Source: JAEVLT01 sp044598425 | GTDB lineage: Bacteria; Bacillota; Bacilli; Bacillales; Cytobacillaceae | Direction: 5' to 3' | DNA length: 64,000 nt | NCBI GenBank assembly: GCA_044598425.1 | Contig: CP172536.1 | Location: 3,472,001 to 3,536,000 of the forward strand | Part shown: positions 7,271-14,361 of the stretch, piece after piece | How the letters are laid out: every line of letters begins with the position of its first letter | How positions within the stretch are numbered: the first letter of the stretch is position 1 | Program-made: the position numbers and the translations under genes | The notes under the pieces: generated by a model | The model's database searches: none | Told to the model about the DNA's origin: nothing | Seen by the model: only the letters and a program-made list of their open reading frames with translations

Positions 7271-8890
7271 GTGAGTTCGGTGTTGGAGAGTACGAGTTTG
7301 GAGCTGCGGGAGGCGCTGAATCCGTATAAGGCTGAGGATGTAAAAATGGTTCAGTCGGGGATGATGCTGTACCGGCAGGGGATGGTGTCGCGGCTGCGGT
7401 ATGTGAAGGAAGATGTTCTATCGGCGACGATTCAGGATGTGATGCCGGCAAAGGTTGAGCTGGATTTGAGTTTTTTGCCGATAAGTGCGTGTTCTTGTCC
7501 GGCTGATGGGTTGTGCCGCCATCTGATGGCTGTGTTTTTTGCGGCATATGCGAGTGCTGGCAGTGTGGCTGAGTGGGTTGAGGAGTGGCGCGCGCCTGTT
7601 CGGGAACAGGAGCAGATTTCCAAATGGGGCGTGCAAAGAGCGAAGGATTTGGTCAAGGGAAACAATGTGCTGACTCCCGATTATGATCGTTGGGTGCAGT
7701 CGTTTGCGGAAAGCTTTGATTCGCTGCTGCGCGCCAAGCCATATACGAGTCCATATGTGATCGTAGAGCTGTTTCAGATTTACCGGCGGCGCGTGAAGGC
7801 GGGTGCGCCGCTTGAACAGGAATGGCGCTTGCTGTATGAGCTGATTGCCGATGTGATTTCGTTTCAAAAGCTGGCGGCGCTGAGCGAGGAGCTCGGCCAT
7901 TCCGAGGATGCCGTGAAGCGCACCTATCTCCATTTATTTCATCAGCTTACGGATGACTGCGAAGATTTGGCAACGAAAATTGGTTACCAGACGCTGCCGT
8001 TTGCCTTCGATGCATTTTTTGAAAAATTTAAAGAGGATGCCTTTGGGCTGCTGACCTGCGCGGCGGGCCTGTCGTACGATCGGATTTCGCTGTATCAGCT
8101 TTTATGGACGGATTTATTTAAAAAAAATGCCTGGCGAATGGCCGAGTTGACGCGGATTGAACAGCGGCTGAGGCGATTGAATGAGCGGGAAAATCCCCTC
8201 TCGCTCATGATGGCCGGCATTCATTTGAATGTGCTAACGGGCGAAGATGAACAGGCGCTTCGTTTAATTGAGGCGATTGAGGATTCGGTTGTGACGCCTT
8301 ATATGCTGTTTTGGATAGAACTATTGTCACAGCAGAATGCTTGGAAAAGAGTCGGGCCGATGATTGAGTTATTTTTGCAAAAAGTCAGGGGTTATTTGCT
8401 GGTTCTGCATGATTATTTTGCTTGTTCGAATTTTGCGCGGCTTGCGATTAAGGCGATTGCTTCTTATTGCGCAGAAAATGGCCGGACGGATGTGTATGAG
8501 CGCGCTTTAGGGCAAATGCTCCCCTACTCGTTTTCGGAATATGAATATTTGCTATTTGAGCGCGGCCAGTATGAACGCTGGAGCGAGCTTTATGCGTTTA
8601 TTGGCGTCGAGTTTTCCGACTTGCCGAAGGATCGGGTGAAAGTTGTTGAGAAAGCGCAGCCGGAGGTGCTGTTCGGACTGCTGCACCAGTCGGCCCAGCG
8701 TGCGATTGAGTTGAAAAATCGCCAGAGCTACAGGGAGGCGGTCCGCCACCTGAAAAAATTGCGAACGCTGTATAAGAAAGCGAAGCGCCTCGATGACTGG
8801 CAATTCTTTTTTGATAATCTAATTGAGAAAACAAAGCGGCTTCGCGCGTTTCATGAAGAGTGCCGGCGCAGCAAACTGCTCGAAGGATAG
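7271..8890 (+). CDS. ywqB: SWIM zinc-finger protein (YwqB-like)
   Basis: A 539-residue protein starting at GTG 7271, chosen because GGGGAGG lies eight bases before it; the open frame extends 36 codons further up but without a ribosome site and across the -10 element. Near the N-terminus Cys74, Cys76, Cys82 and His84 (CSC then CRH) form a SWIM zinc finger, a predicted DNA- or protein-binding module. The rest is helical, with TPR-like character, and has no enzymatic motif. In B. subtilis ywqB sits next to the SNF2 helicase gene ywqA, and the same pair is present here, so the two products probably act together on nucleic acid. The true pathway is unknown. Confidence 0.82.
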   Translation: MSSVLESTSLELREALNPYKAEDVKMVQSGMMLYRQGMVSRLRYVKEDVLSATIQDVMPAKVELDLSFLPISACSCPADGLCRHLMAVFFAAYASAGSVAEWVEEWRAPVREQEQISKWGVQRAKDLVKGNNVLTPDYDRWVQSFAESFDSLLRAKPYTSPYVIVELFQIYRRRVKAGAPLEQEWRLLYELIADVISFQKLAALSEELGHSEDAVKRTYLHLFHQLTDDCEDLATKIGYQTLPFAFDAFFEKFKEDAFGLLTCAAGLSYDRISLYQLLWTDLFKKNAWRMAELTRIEQRLRRLNERENPLSLMMAGIHLNVLTGEDEQALRLIEAIEDSVVTPYMLFWIELLSQQNAWKRVGPMIELFLQKVRGYLLVLHDYFACSNFARLAIKAIASYCAENGRTDVYERALGQMLPYSFSEYEYLLFERGQYERWSELYAFIGVEFSDLPKDRVKVVEKAQPEVLFGLLHQSAQRAIELKNRQSYREAVRHLKKLRTLYKKAKRLDDWQFFFDNLIEKTKRLRAFHEECRRSKLLEG

Positions 8891-8912
8891 ATCCCGGGCA
8901 GTTTGCTGCAAA

Positions 8913-9112
8913 CTCGTAAACAAATTGCCTGGGCGCACATAAACTGGATAAGTTCGCAAATAAATGCATGGGTTTCAAAAATAAACGGCGTGCCTTCGCA
9001 AATTAACGCTTGGGTTTCGAAAATAACGGCGTGCCTTCGCAAATAAACGCTTGGGTTTCGAAAATAACGGCGTGCCTTCGCAAATAAACGCTTGGGTTTC
9101 GAAAATAAATTG
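8913..9112. repeat. Phased repeat, about ten TTCGCAAATAA-type motifs every 20-21 bp
   Basis: The gap between ywqB and ywqA holds the motif CGCAAATAAACG or variants with the C at 8915, 8934, 8955, 8976, 8997, 9018, 9038, 9059, 9079 and 9100. In the right half two alternating versions make a 41-bp higher-order unit. Open frames on the minus strand here are repeat artefacts. Confidence 0.85.
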
Positions 9113-9222
9113 CGCAATTAAACAGTCCATTTGCTCGTAATAAAACAATTATTCTTAAAAATACAGCTTTACAAGTCACATTCTCGCTCTTTACATAGAT
9201 AGCTAAAGGAGTACGTTGGTCG

Positions 9223-12200
9223 ATGATTAAATCGAGATTTTTAAAATTGCTAACCATGGAATTAGAGGAAGGCGGCTACTTGCTTACGGCTCAGGATGAG
9301 GATGGCCGCTACATGCCGGTCGCCCAGTGGAAAAATCTTGTCTTCAGCCGACATGAGGAAAGCTACTTTGGCACCATGCTTGAGGAAAAAACCATAAACG
9401 GCCTTGATGGAGTGTCGCTCAGCGGCTGGCAGCTGGTAACGTTATTTGCAAAAGAATCCTTCAATCATTTCATTCAATGGGACTGGAGTGAGACGGCCGA
9501 AATTTGTCTGGCGGCGTCGCATGCTCTATATGAAGGCATTGTCGAGAAAGATTGGCATCCCGACTTTTCCGCTTGGGAGGAGGGCCATTTCCGCTGGCGG
9601 CTGCCGATGCAGGTGAAAAACGAATTCAGCGATGAATTCTGGGAGCAACCGATCCCCTCCCCTTCCAAAACAGCAACTATCTTTATTTCCAATCTGTACG
9701 ACCGCGCGCTTGATTCGTATTTAACCCGGAATCCATCCATGAAAGAGCTGTTCGGACCAAAGCTCGATTTGTTAAAAAAACAAAATATTTCCGGTGGAGA
9801 GCTGGCGCGTTATTTTGACGAAGAGAGCTGGCTTGAATGGGTTGGCATCAAGGAAAGCGCGGCTCCCTTCACCATCGGCCTGCGATTGGAAGAACCTCTA
9901 GATGGCGAAGGACCTTGGAGCCTCGAAGTTTTTTTACGCAGCCAAAAAAATCCGGATGACACATATAGCCTTTATGATGAAAAAATACCCGCTGGCTGGC
10001 GCGAGCATTTAGATAGGGCCGATCGCGAAAAGAAGCGCTGGGCAAGGCTGATTCCCTGGCTGCGTGAAGATGAAACTACCGGCGAGCTTAAGCGGCATTT
10101 AACGGAAGAAGAGGCATGGATGTTCTTAACAGAAGCAAGCGAAACGCTTGTTGCCTTGAATGTCGAAATCCTTCTGCCTTCGTGGTGGCAGGCGATGAAA
10201 GCTGCCAATTTAAAAGTAAAGGCCGCTTTAAAAGGGACGTCGAGCCACCGCCCTTCATTTGTCGGATTGCAGGCCATGCTCGATTTCAACTGGCGCTTTT
10301 CGATGAATGGTGTCGATCTTTCGGAAGAGGAATTTCGCGGGCTTGTCGAGGAGAAGCGGCGGCTCGTCTATATTCGCGGCCGCTGGGTGAAGCTCGACCC
10401 GCAGTTTATTCGGCAAATCCAGGAGCTGATGAAAAAGGCTGAAAAAGAAGGGCTACACGTCCGCGATTTGCTCGAGCAGGAGCTGGTCGAAGCCACTCAG
10501 GCTGAAGAGGAACTCGAGAATCCGAAAGCTTTTGCAAAAATTCAAATAGAACTAAACCGGCAGTGGAAGCAAATGATCAAGCAGCTATCTGAAATCAAAG
10601 AAATTCCGCTGCAGCCGGTTCCAGCTGGGCTACAAGGTGAACTAAGGCCGTACCAGCAGCTGGGCATGAGCTGGCTATGGTTTTTGCGTCAAAACGGTTT
10701 CGGCGCCACGCTTGCCGATGATATGGGGCTCGGTAAAACAGTCCAGCTGATTTCTTATTTGCTGATGGTAAAAGAGCGGCACATTTTCGAGGAAATGGGC
10801 AGCGAACCGCGCCGAAAGCTTGCGAAAAAGCATTCCAAAGTTTCGCCTCGATTGATCGGGGTTGCTCCTGGTTCTGCAAGGAATGCTTGTGATAACCCAG
10901 AAACAAGCTCTTCCGGCAGCCAAATCCAAAGCGAAGAAGCAGCCGGGCAGCGCCAAACGGAAAAAACGCCGACAAAGGCGGCGCTTATTATTTGTCCGAC
11001 ATCCGTACTCGGCAACTGGCAAAAGGAGCTGGAACGGTTTGCTCCTGAGATGGAGGTGCATTTGCATTACGGTTCGAACCGCTTGAAGGGCGCTGCTTTT
11101 TCCGAAAACGCGCAAAACGTCGACGTGGTGCTGACCTCCTACGGTTTGAGCCATCTTGATACCGAGGAATTTGAGTCGATGCTGTGGAGCACGATCGCGA
11201 TCGATGAGGCACAGAATATTAAAAATCCGCAGACGAAGCAATCGCGTGCGGTTCGCCGGCTGCGTGGCGGCCACCATATTGCTTTGACCGGAACGCCGAT
11301 GGAAAACCGCTTAGCGGAGCTGTGGTCGATCTTTGATTTTACCAATCACGGCTACTTAGGCAGCCTTGGACAGTTTCAGAAAAAATTCGTGATTCCGATT
11401 GAAAAAGATGAAAAGAAAGACAAGGTGCGCCAGCTGCAGGCGTTGATCCGTCCATTCTTGCTGCGCCGCACGAAAAAGGATGAGGAAGTCGCGCTCAACC
11501 TGCCGGATAAGCAAGAGCAAAAAGAGTATTGCCCGCTGACGGCCGAACAGGCTTCCCTATACGAACAGCTCGTGCAGGATACATTTGCCGAGATTGAAAA
11601 GCTGACCGGCTTTGAGCGCAAAGGCTTGATTTTGCAAATGCTGAGCCGTTTGAAGCAGCTGTGCAACCACCCTGCCCTTTATTTAAAGGAAAAATCAACC
11701 CAGCATTTGCTCGAACGTTCGAATAAAATGGAGAAGCTGACGGAACTGGTGGAAGCTGTGCTCGACCAGGGAGAAAGCTGCTTGATTTTTACCCAGTATA
11801 TTGAAATGGGCCAAATGATTAAAGACATTTTGAAGAAGAAATTTGGCGTAGATGTGCCTTTTTTAAATGGCAGTGTGTCAAAAACGCAACGGGATGCGAT
11901 GATTGAGCAGTTCCAGAACCGGGATTTCCCGGTATTTCTCCTCTCCTTAAAGGCCGGTGGGACGGGGCTAAACTTGACGGCCGCCAACCATGTCATTCAT
12001 TACGACCGCTGGTGGAATCCTGCTGTCGAAAATCAGGCGACGGACCGCGCCTACCGGATCGGGCAGCAGCGCTTTGTGCATGTGCACAAGCTGATCTGCA
12101 CCGGAACACTTGAGGAAAAAATTGATGCCATGCTCGAGAAAAAGCAATTTTTAAACGATCAAATCATTCAAAGTGAAAATTGGCTTACCGAGCTGTCCAC

Positions 12201-12234
12201 CGATGAGTTGAAGGACTTGGTATTTTTGGGATGA
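9223..12234 (+). CDS. ywqA: SNF2-family DEAD/DEAH helicase (YwqA-like)
   Basis: A 1003-residue Swi2/Snf2 ATPase. An N-terminal SNF2-associated region (to about 430) precedes the motor: motif I ADDMGLGKT (Gly504-Lys505-Thr506), motif II DEAQ (661-664), motif III ALTGTPMENR, and in the second RecA-like lobe motif VI RAYRIGQQR (about 942-950). It should couple ATP hydrolysis to translocation on DNA or remodelling of a nucleoprotein complex. Between motif I and motif Ia lies an insert of about 60 residues (about 525-585), polar and low in complexity (for example ETSSSGSQIQSEEAAGQ), longer than I expect for the family. AAAGGAG lies 11 bases before the ATG. Its neighbour ywqB is the usual partner gene; a repeat of 200 bp separates them. 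Confidence 0.93.
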   Translation: MIKSRFLKLLTMELEEGGYLLTAQDEDGRYMPVAQWKNLVFSRHEESYFGTMLEEKTINGLDGVSLSGWQLVTLFAKESFNHFIQWDWSETAEICLAASHALYEGIVEKDWHPDFSAWEEGHFRWRLPMQVKNEFSDEFWEQPIPSPSKTATIFISNLYDRALDSYLTRNPSMKELFGPKLDLLKKQNISGGELARYFDEESWLEWVGIKESAAPFTIGLRLEEPLDGEGPWSLEVFLRSQKNPDDTYSLYDEKIPAGWREHLDRADREKKRWARLIPWLREDETTGELKRHLTEEEAWMFLTEASETLVALNVEILLPSWWQAMKAANLKVKAALKGTSSHRPSFVGLQAMLDFNWRFSMNGVDLSEEEFRGLVEEKRRLVYIRGRWVKLDPQFIRQIQELMKKAEKEGLHVRDLLEQELVEATQAEEELENPKAFAKIQIELNRQWKQMIKQLSEIKEIPLQPVPAGLQGELRPYQQLGMSWLWFLRQNGFGATLADDMGLGKTVQLISYLLMVKERHIFEEMGSEPRRKLAKKHSKVSPRLIGVAPGSARNACDNPETSSSGSQIQSEEAAGQRQTEKTPTKAALIICPTSVLGNWQKELERFAPEMEVHLHYGSNRLKGAAFSENAQNVDVVLTSYGLSHLDTEEFESMLWSTIAIDEAQNIKNPQTKQSRAVRRLRGGHHIALTGTPMENRLAELWSIFDFTNHGYLGSLGQFQKKFVIPIEKDEKKDKVRQLQALIRPFLLRRTKKDEEVALNLPDKQEQKEYCPLTAEQASLYEQLVQDTFAEIEKLTGFERKGLILQMLSRLKQLCNHPALYLKEKSTQHLLERSNKMEKLTELVEAVLDQGESCLIFTQYIEMGQMIKDILKKKFGVDVPFLNGSVSKTQRDAMIEQFQNRDFPVFLLSLKAGGTGLNLTAANHVIHYDRWWNPAVENQATDRAYRIGQQRFVHVHKLICTGTLEEKIDAMLEKKQFLNDQIIQSENWLTELSTDELKDLVFLG

Positions 12235-12242
12235 CCGGAATC

Positions 12243-12302
12243 ACAGGGACGGTTCTTATGTTTTCATGATGGGGCAAACAAGAGAACCGCCCCCTGTTTT
12301 TC
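12243..12302 (+). terminator. Terminator after ywqA, family C repeat
   Basis: ACAGGGACGGTTCT pairs with AGAACCGCCCCCTGT over a loop of about 27 bases, followed by TTTTTC. The arms match the fragment AAGAACCGTCCCTG at 28725-28739, showing that a dispersed repeat serves as terminator here. It also overlaps the 3' end of the convergent gene 12264-12713. Confidence 0.7.
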
Positions 12303-12713
12303 TTGATGGTCTTTACGGCTGGCAGCAATTTTTACATTAGGGCCGTCGGCAAGGAACAGAATGCGCTTCTTCTTTTTCACCAAAAAGTGTTTAAAAATTT
12401 TATAAGCGTTTTCTTTTGTAAGTTCGCCATCCCGGTCAATTAGCTGCAATGACTCGTTGTTTAAAATCAATTCAATTTTTTCATCTTGGAAGTAGAATCG
12501 TTCGTGAAGGGTATTTGTGAGTGAAATCATTTGGTATCGAGGTTGTTCTTTCTGAGGCAGCAGCTGCAAAAGATGTAACGCATCCAGAAAACCAGGGACT
12601 CCGCTAAATTTGATTTCCCAGGGATGCGGCATTTCACCTAAAAAGAAAAGTGCCATTCCACACCCGCCCGGAAGACATTGCTTTGAAACAAGCGAATACG
12701 ATTTTTTCTCCAT
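12264..12713 (-). CDS. Hypothetical protein, unrecognised
   Basis: A 149-residue protein that I do not recognise. It begins MEKKSYSLVSKQCLPGGCG; a TTG six codons further up overlaps the ribosome site GGAGG, so the ATG at 12713 is preferred. It is mixed alpha/beta in appearance with the basic stretch VKKKKRILFL, no signal peptide and no clear membrane segment. The last ten codons (to LLFAPS) lie inside the family C hairpin, so the C-terminus may have been replaced when that element arrived. It is convergent with ywqA. Two Cys close together (CLPGGC) could bind metal or form a disulfide, but there is no second pair. Confidence 0.6.
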   Translation of the reverse strand: MEKKSYSLVSKQCLPGGCGMALFFLGEMPHPWEIKFSGVPGFLDALHLLQLLPQKEQPRYQMISLTNTLHERFYFQDEKIELILNNESLQLIDRDGELTKENAYKIFKHFLVKKKKRILFLADGPNVKIAASRKDHQEKQGAVLLFAPS

Positions 12714-12839
12714 CGGACAAAAGACCTCCAAATATTACAATTACTTACATTTATAGATACTATTCGACCTTTTCTTCCTTTTTCCTCCTAAGAGGTTTTT
12801 TCCCTTTTTCCTTTAATGTCAAGGTTTTCACTATTTTCG

Positions 12840-12868
12840 TGCACAATTAAGTCATTCATAATTGTGCA
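12840..12868. promoter_or_regulatory. Perfect inverted repeat upstream of the XRE regulator, candidate operator
   Basis: TGCACAATTA (12840-12849) and TAATTGTGCA (12859-12868) are perfect inverted copies separated by nine bases, about 78 bp before the regulator ATG. The size and place suit autoregulation by an XRE dimer or tetramer. Confidence 0.5.
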
Positions 12869-12945
12869 TTTTATTCACATTTTGGCTAAAAACTTCTTTT
12901 TACCGTTAAGTTAAAAGCAACGATTTGATAACGGCGGTGAAAGAA

Positions 12946-13356
12946 ATGGCACTATCGGAAAAATTAAAAGAATTACGTGATCGGAAAAATTGGTCACAGC
13001 AGCATGTAGCTGATTTAATAAAAGTGGACCGGTCCACAATCAGCCGGTATGAAACGGGGAAAAGCCTTCCCTCGTACCAAACAGTCATTCAGTTTGCGGA
13101 AATCTATCAAGTGGACAAAGAATATTTGGTGGCAGAGCTTGATCAGCTCCTTCCTGATTCGGAAAAACCAGGTTACATACTGAAAGAAACAGCAAATGAT
13201 AAGGAACTTGAGCTCATCCTGCAGCTGATTGAGCAAGATCCTGATCTAAAAAGAATTCTCTTGGAACTTCATTTTATGGGGCAAAAACGGAGAAGATTCT
13301 TTCTCGAAGTATTAAAAGCGTCGATCAAGATCCAGCATAAATATAAATTGATGTAA
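12946..13356 (+). CDS. XRE-family HTH transcriptional regulator
   Basis: A 136-residue regulator. Residues about 4-58 are a Cro/C1-type helix-turn-helix (LKELRDRKNWSQQHVADL then VDRSTISRYETGKSLP), followed by a linker and a helical C-terminal segment of about 50 residues that is likely to oligomerise. A TTG at 12925 is also in frame, but GGCGGTGA just before the ATG at 12946 makes that start better. Target genes are unknown; the divergent hypothetical gene 12264-12713 and its own promoter are the nearest candidates, and a perfect inverted repeat lies between them. The C-terminal half has no metal or protease motif, so it looks like a SinR/SlrR-style regulator rather than a LexA-type repressor. 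Confidence 0.85.
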   Translation: MALSEKLKELRDRKNWSQQHVADLIKVDRSTISRYETGKSLPSYQTVIQFAEIYQVDKEYLVAELDQLLPDSEKPGYILKETANDKELELILQLIEQDPDLKRILLELHFMGQKRRRFFLEVLKASIKIQHKYKLM

Positions 13357-13360
13357 TTGA

Positions 13361-13400
13361 GCGATTTTTGCCGTCGGCGCGTCATGATGCCTCCTCCTAT
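13361..13400 (+). repeat. Solitary degenerate unit of the 52-bp array family
   Basis: ATTTTTGCCGTCGGCGCGTC followed by ATGATGCC closely resembles the loop and right arm of the array units at 4972-6706. The left arm is missing. Confidence 0.6.
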
Positions 13401-13463
13401 GAGGCGTGGATTACCACAAATGCACTGCGGCACAAAAAAAGTCCATTTCCCTCTTTGCATACG

Positions 13464-13497
13464 AAAAGGCCGCTGAATCTTTCAGCGGCCTTTTAAA
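13464..13497. terminator. Strong bidirectional terminator after the XRE gene
   Basis: AAAAGGCCGCTGAA and TTCAGCGGCCTTTT are perfect 14-bp arms around TCT. Confidence 0.9.
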
Positions 13498-13536
13498 AAA
13501 ACAGGGGGTTTTTTTCTAAAAGTATTGCCCTAGATA

Positions 13537-13544
13537 AAAATTTT
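13537..13544. repeat. Left target-site duplication of the IS66 element
   Basis: AAAATTTT directly abuts the left end of the element; an identical 8-mer is at 16021-16028. Confidence 0.92.
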
Positions 13545-13629
13545 GTAAGCGTCAAATTCTTCCCACCTAGTAACAGCCCTATAATCATGAAATAATCACC
13601 TTAAGAAATATTTATTAAGGGGTTTTTTT

Positions 13630-13948
13630 ATGCAAAAAAAACGAGTTGCGAAAACAATGGGAACAGCGAATTGCTTCATATAGAGCCAGTGGGCTGACCC
13701 AAGCAAAATGGTGTGAAGCCAATAATTTAGTGCTTCATCAACTAAAATACTGGCTTAAGCGGATCGAAGATCCAGCCCTTAAGTCAGTTTCAACTCTATC
13801 ATTTGCACCTGTGGTTATTGAAAACCAAACAACCAGGCAAGATGATATTCTTCAGGTTAAAGTTGGCGACGTTTCTATTGAGGTAAAGCCGGGATTTAAC
13901 CATTCATTATTGTCTGATGTTGTAAGGACTCTGAAAACATTATGTTGA
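13630..13948 (+). pseudogene. tnpA: IS66 TnpA (OrfA), frame interrupted at an A8 tract
   Basis: The accessory protein of IS66 elements, about 105 residues with an HTH-like N-terminal half (QWEQRIASYRASGLTQAKWC). AAGGGG lies seven bases before ATG 13630, but the next codons enter a run of eight A and leave the TnpA frame. With seven A the product would start MQKNELRKQWEQ, exactly as in relatives. As read, the main frame is open only from a TTG at 13646 with no ribosome site. Either this is an inactivating slip, or transcriptional slippage on A8 restores the frame in part of the transcripts. The C-terminus overlaps the start of tnpB by a few bases, as usual in IS66. Confidence 0.8.
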
Positions 13949-14296
13949 TTGGGACGACTGTGAATCGTGTCTACCTCGCCAGAGGTAGTACGGATTTACG
14001 AAGATCTATTGACGGTTTAGCTGCTCTTGTTCAAGAAGAATTTAACCTTGATCCATTTTCTTCGAGTCTATTTTTTTTGAAACCGTGGACGAGACAAATT
14101 GAAAATTCTTCATTGGGATCATAACGGATTTTGGCTTTATTATCGTCGACTGGAGCGCGGTAAATTTAATTGGCCGTCCGACGGGGATTCTGTTCCTTTG
14201 AAAATCAGCCCGAGGCAATTGCAATGGCTACTCGATGGACTATCGTTGGAGCAAAAACTAGCTCATCCATTAGTTACTGCTAGAACTGTAATTTAA
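13942..14296 (+). pseudogene. tnpB: IS66 TnpB (OrfB), frameshifted
   Basis: IS66 TnpB is a small protein needed for transposition. The first part (MLIGTTVNRVYLARGSTDLR) runs to the T8 tract near 14071; the homologous reading then continues in another frame with NRGRDKLKILHWDHNGFWLY and ends TARTVI. Where relatives have FCNRG, this copy has a short deletion in the T-run and TGA in place of the Cys codon, so at least two changes are needed to explain it. TnpB is therefore not made as one chain unless recoding occurs. Confidence 0.85.
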
Positions 14297-14313
14297 ACAG
14301 TTCTAGCTTTTTT
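14279..14313 (+). terminator. Terminator between tnpB and tnpC
   Basis: GCTAGAACTG and CAGTTCTAGC form a perfect 10-bp stem followed by TTTTTT, so tnpC is separated from upstream transcription. Confidence 0.85.
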
Positions 14314-14326
14314 GCGAAGAATTCTG

Positions 14327-14355
14327 TTGAAATTTGTCGTATTTTGTAGTACAAT
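14327..14355 (+). promoter_or_regulatory. Promoter of tnpC, apparently leaderless
   Basis: TTGAAA, 17-bp spacer, TACAAT. The -10 ends only six bases before the ATG at 14362, so transcription should start at or next to the start codon and there is no room for a ribosome site. Confidence 0.75.
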
Positions 14356-14361
14356 AGAATT

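Noticed and set aside
8851..9257. Minus-strand open frames 8851-9117 and 9003-9257
   Set aside because: They are produced by the phased repeat and the 5' end of ywqA, lack ribosome sites and show only repeat residues.
10675..11277. 200-codon frame opposite ywqA
   Set aside because: Antisense to the conserved helicase motifs, without ribosome site or recognisable domain.
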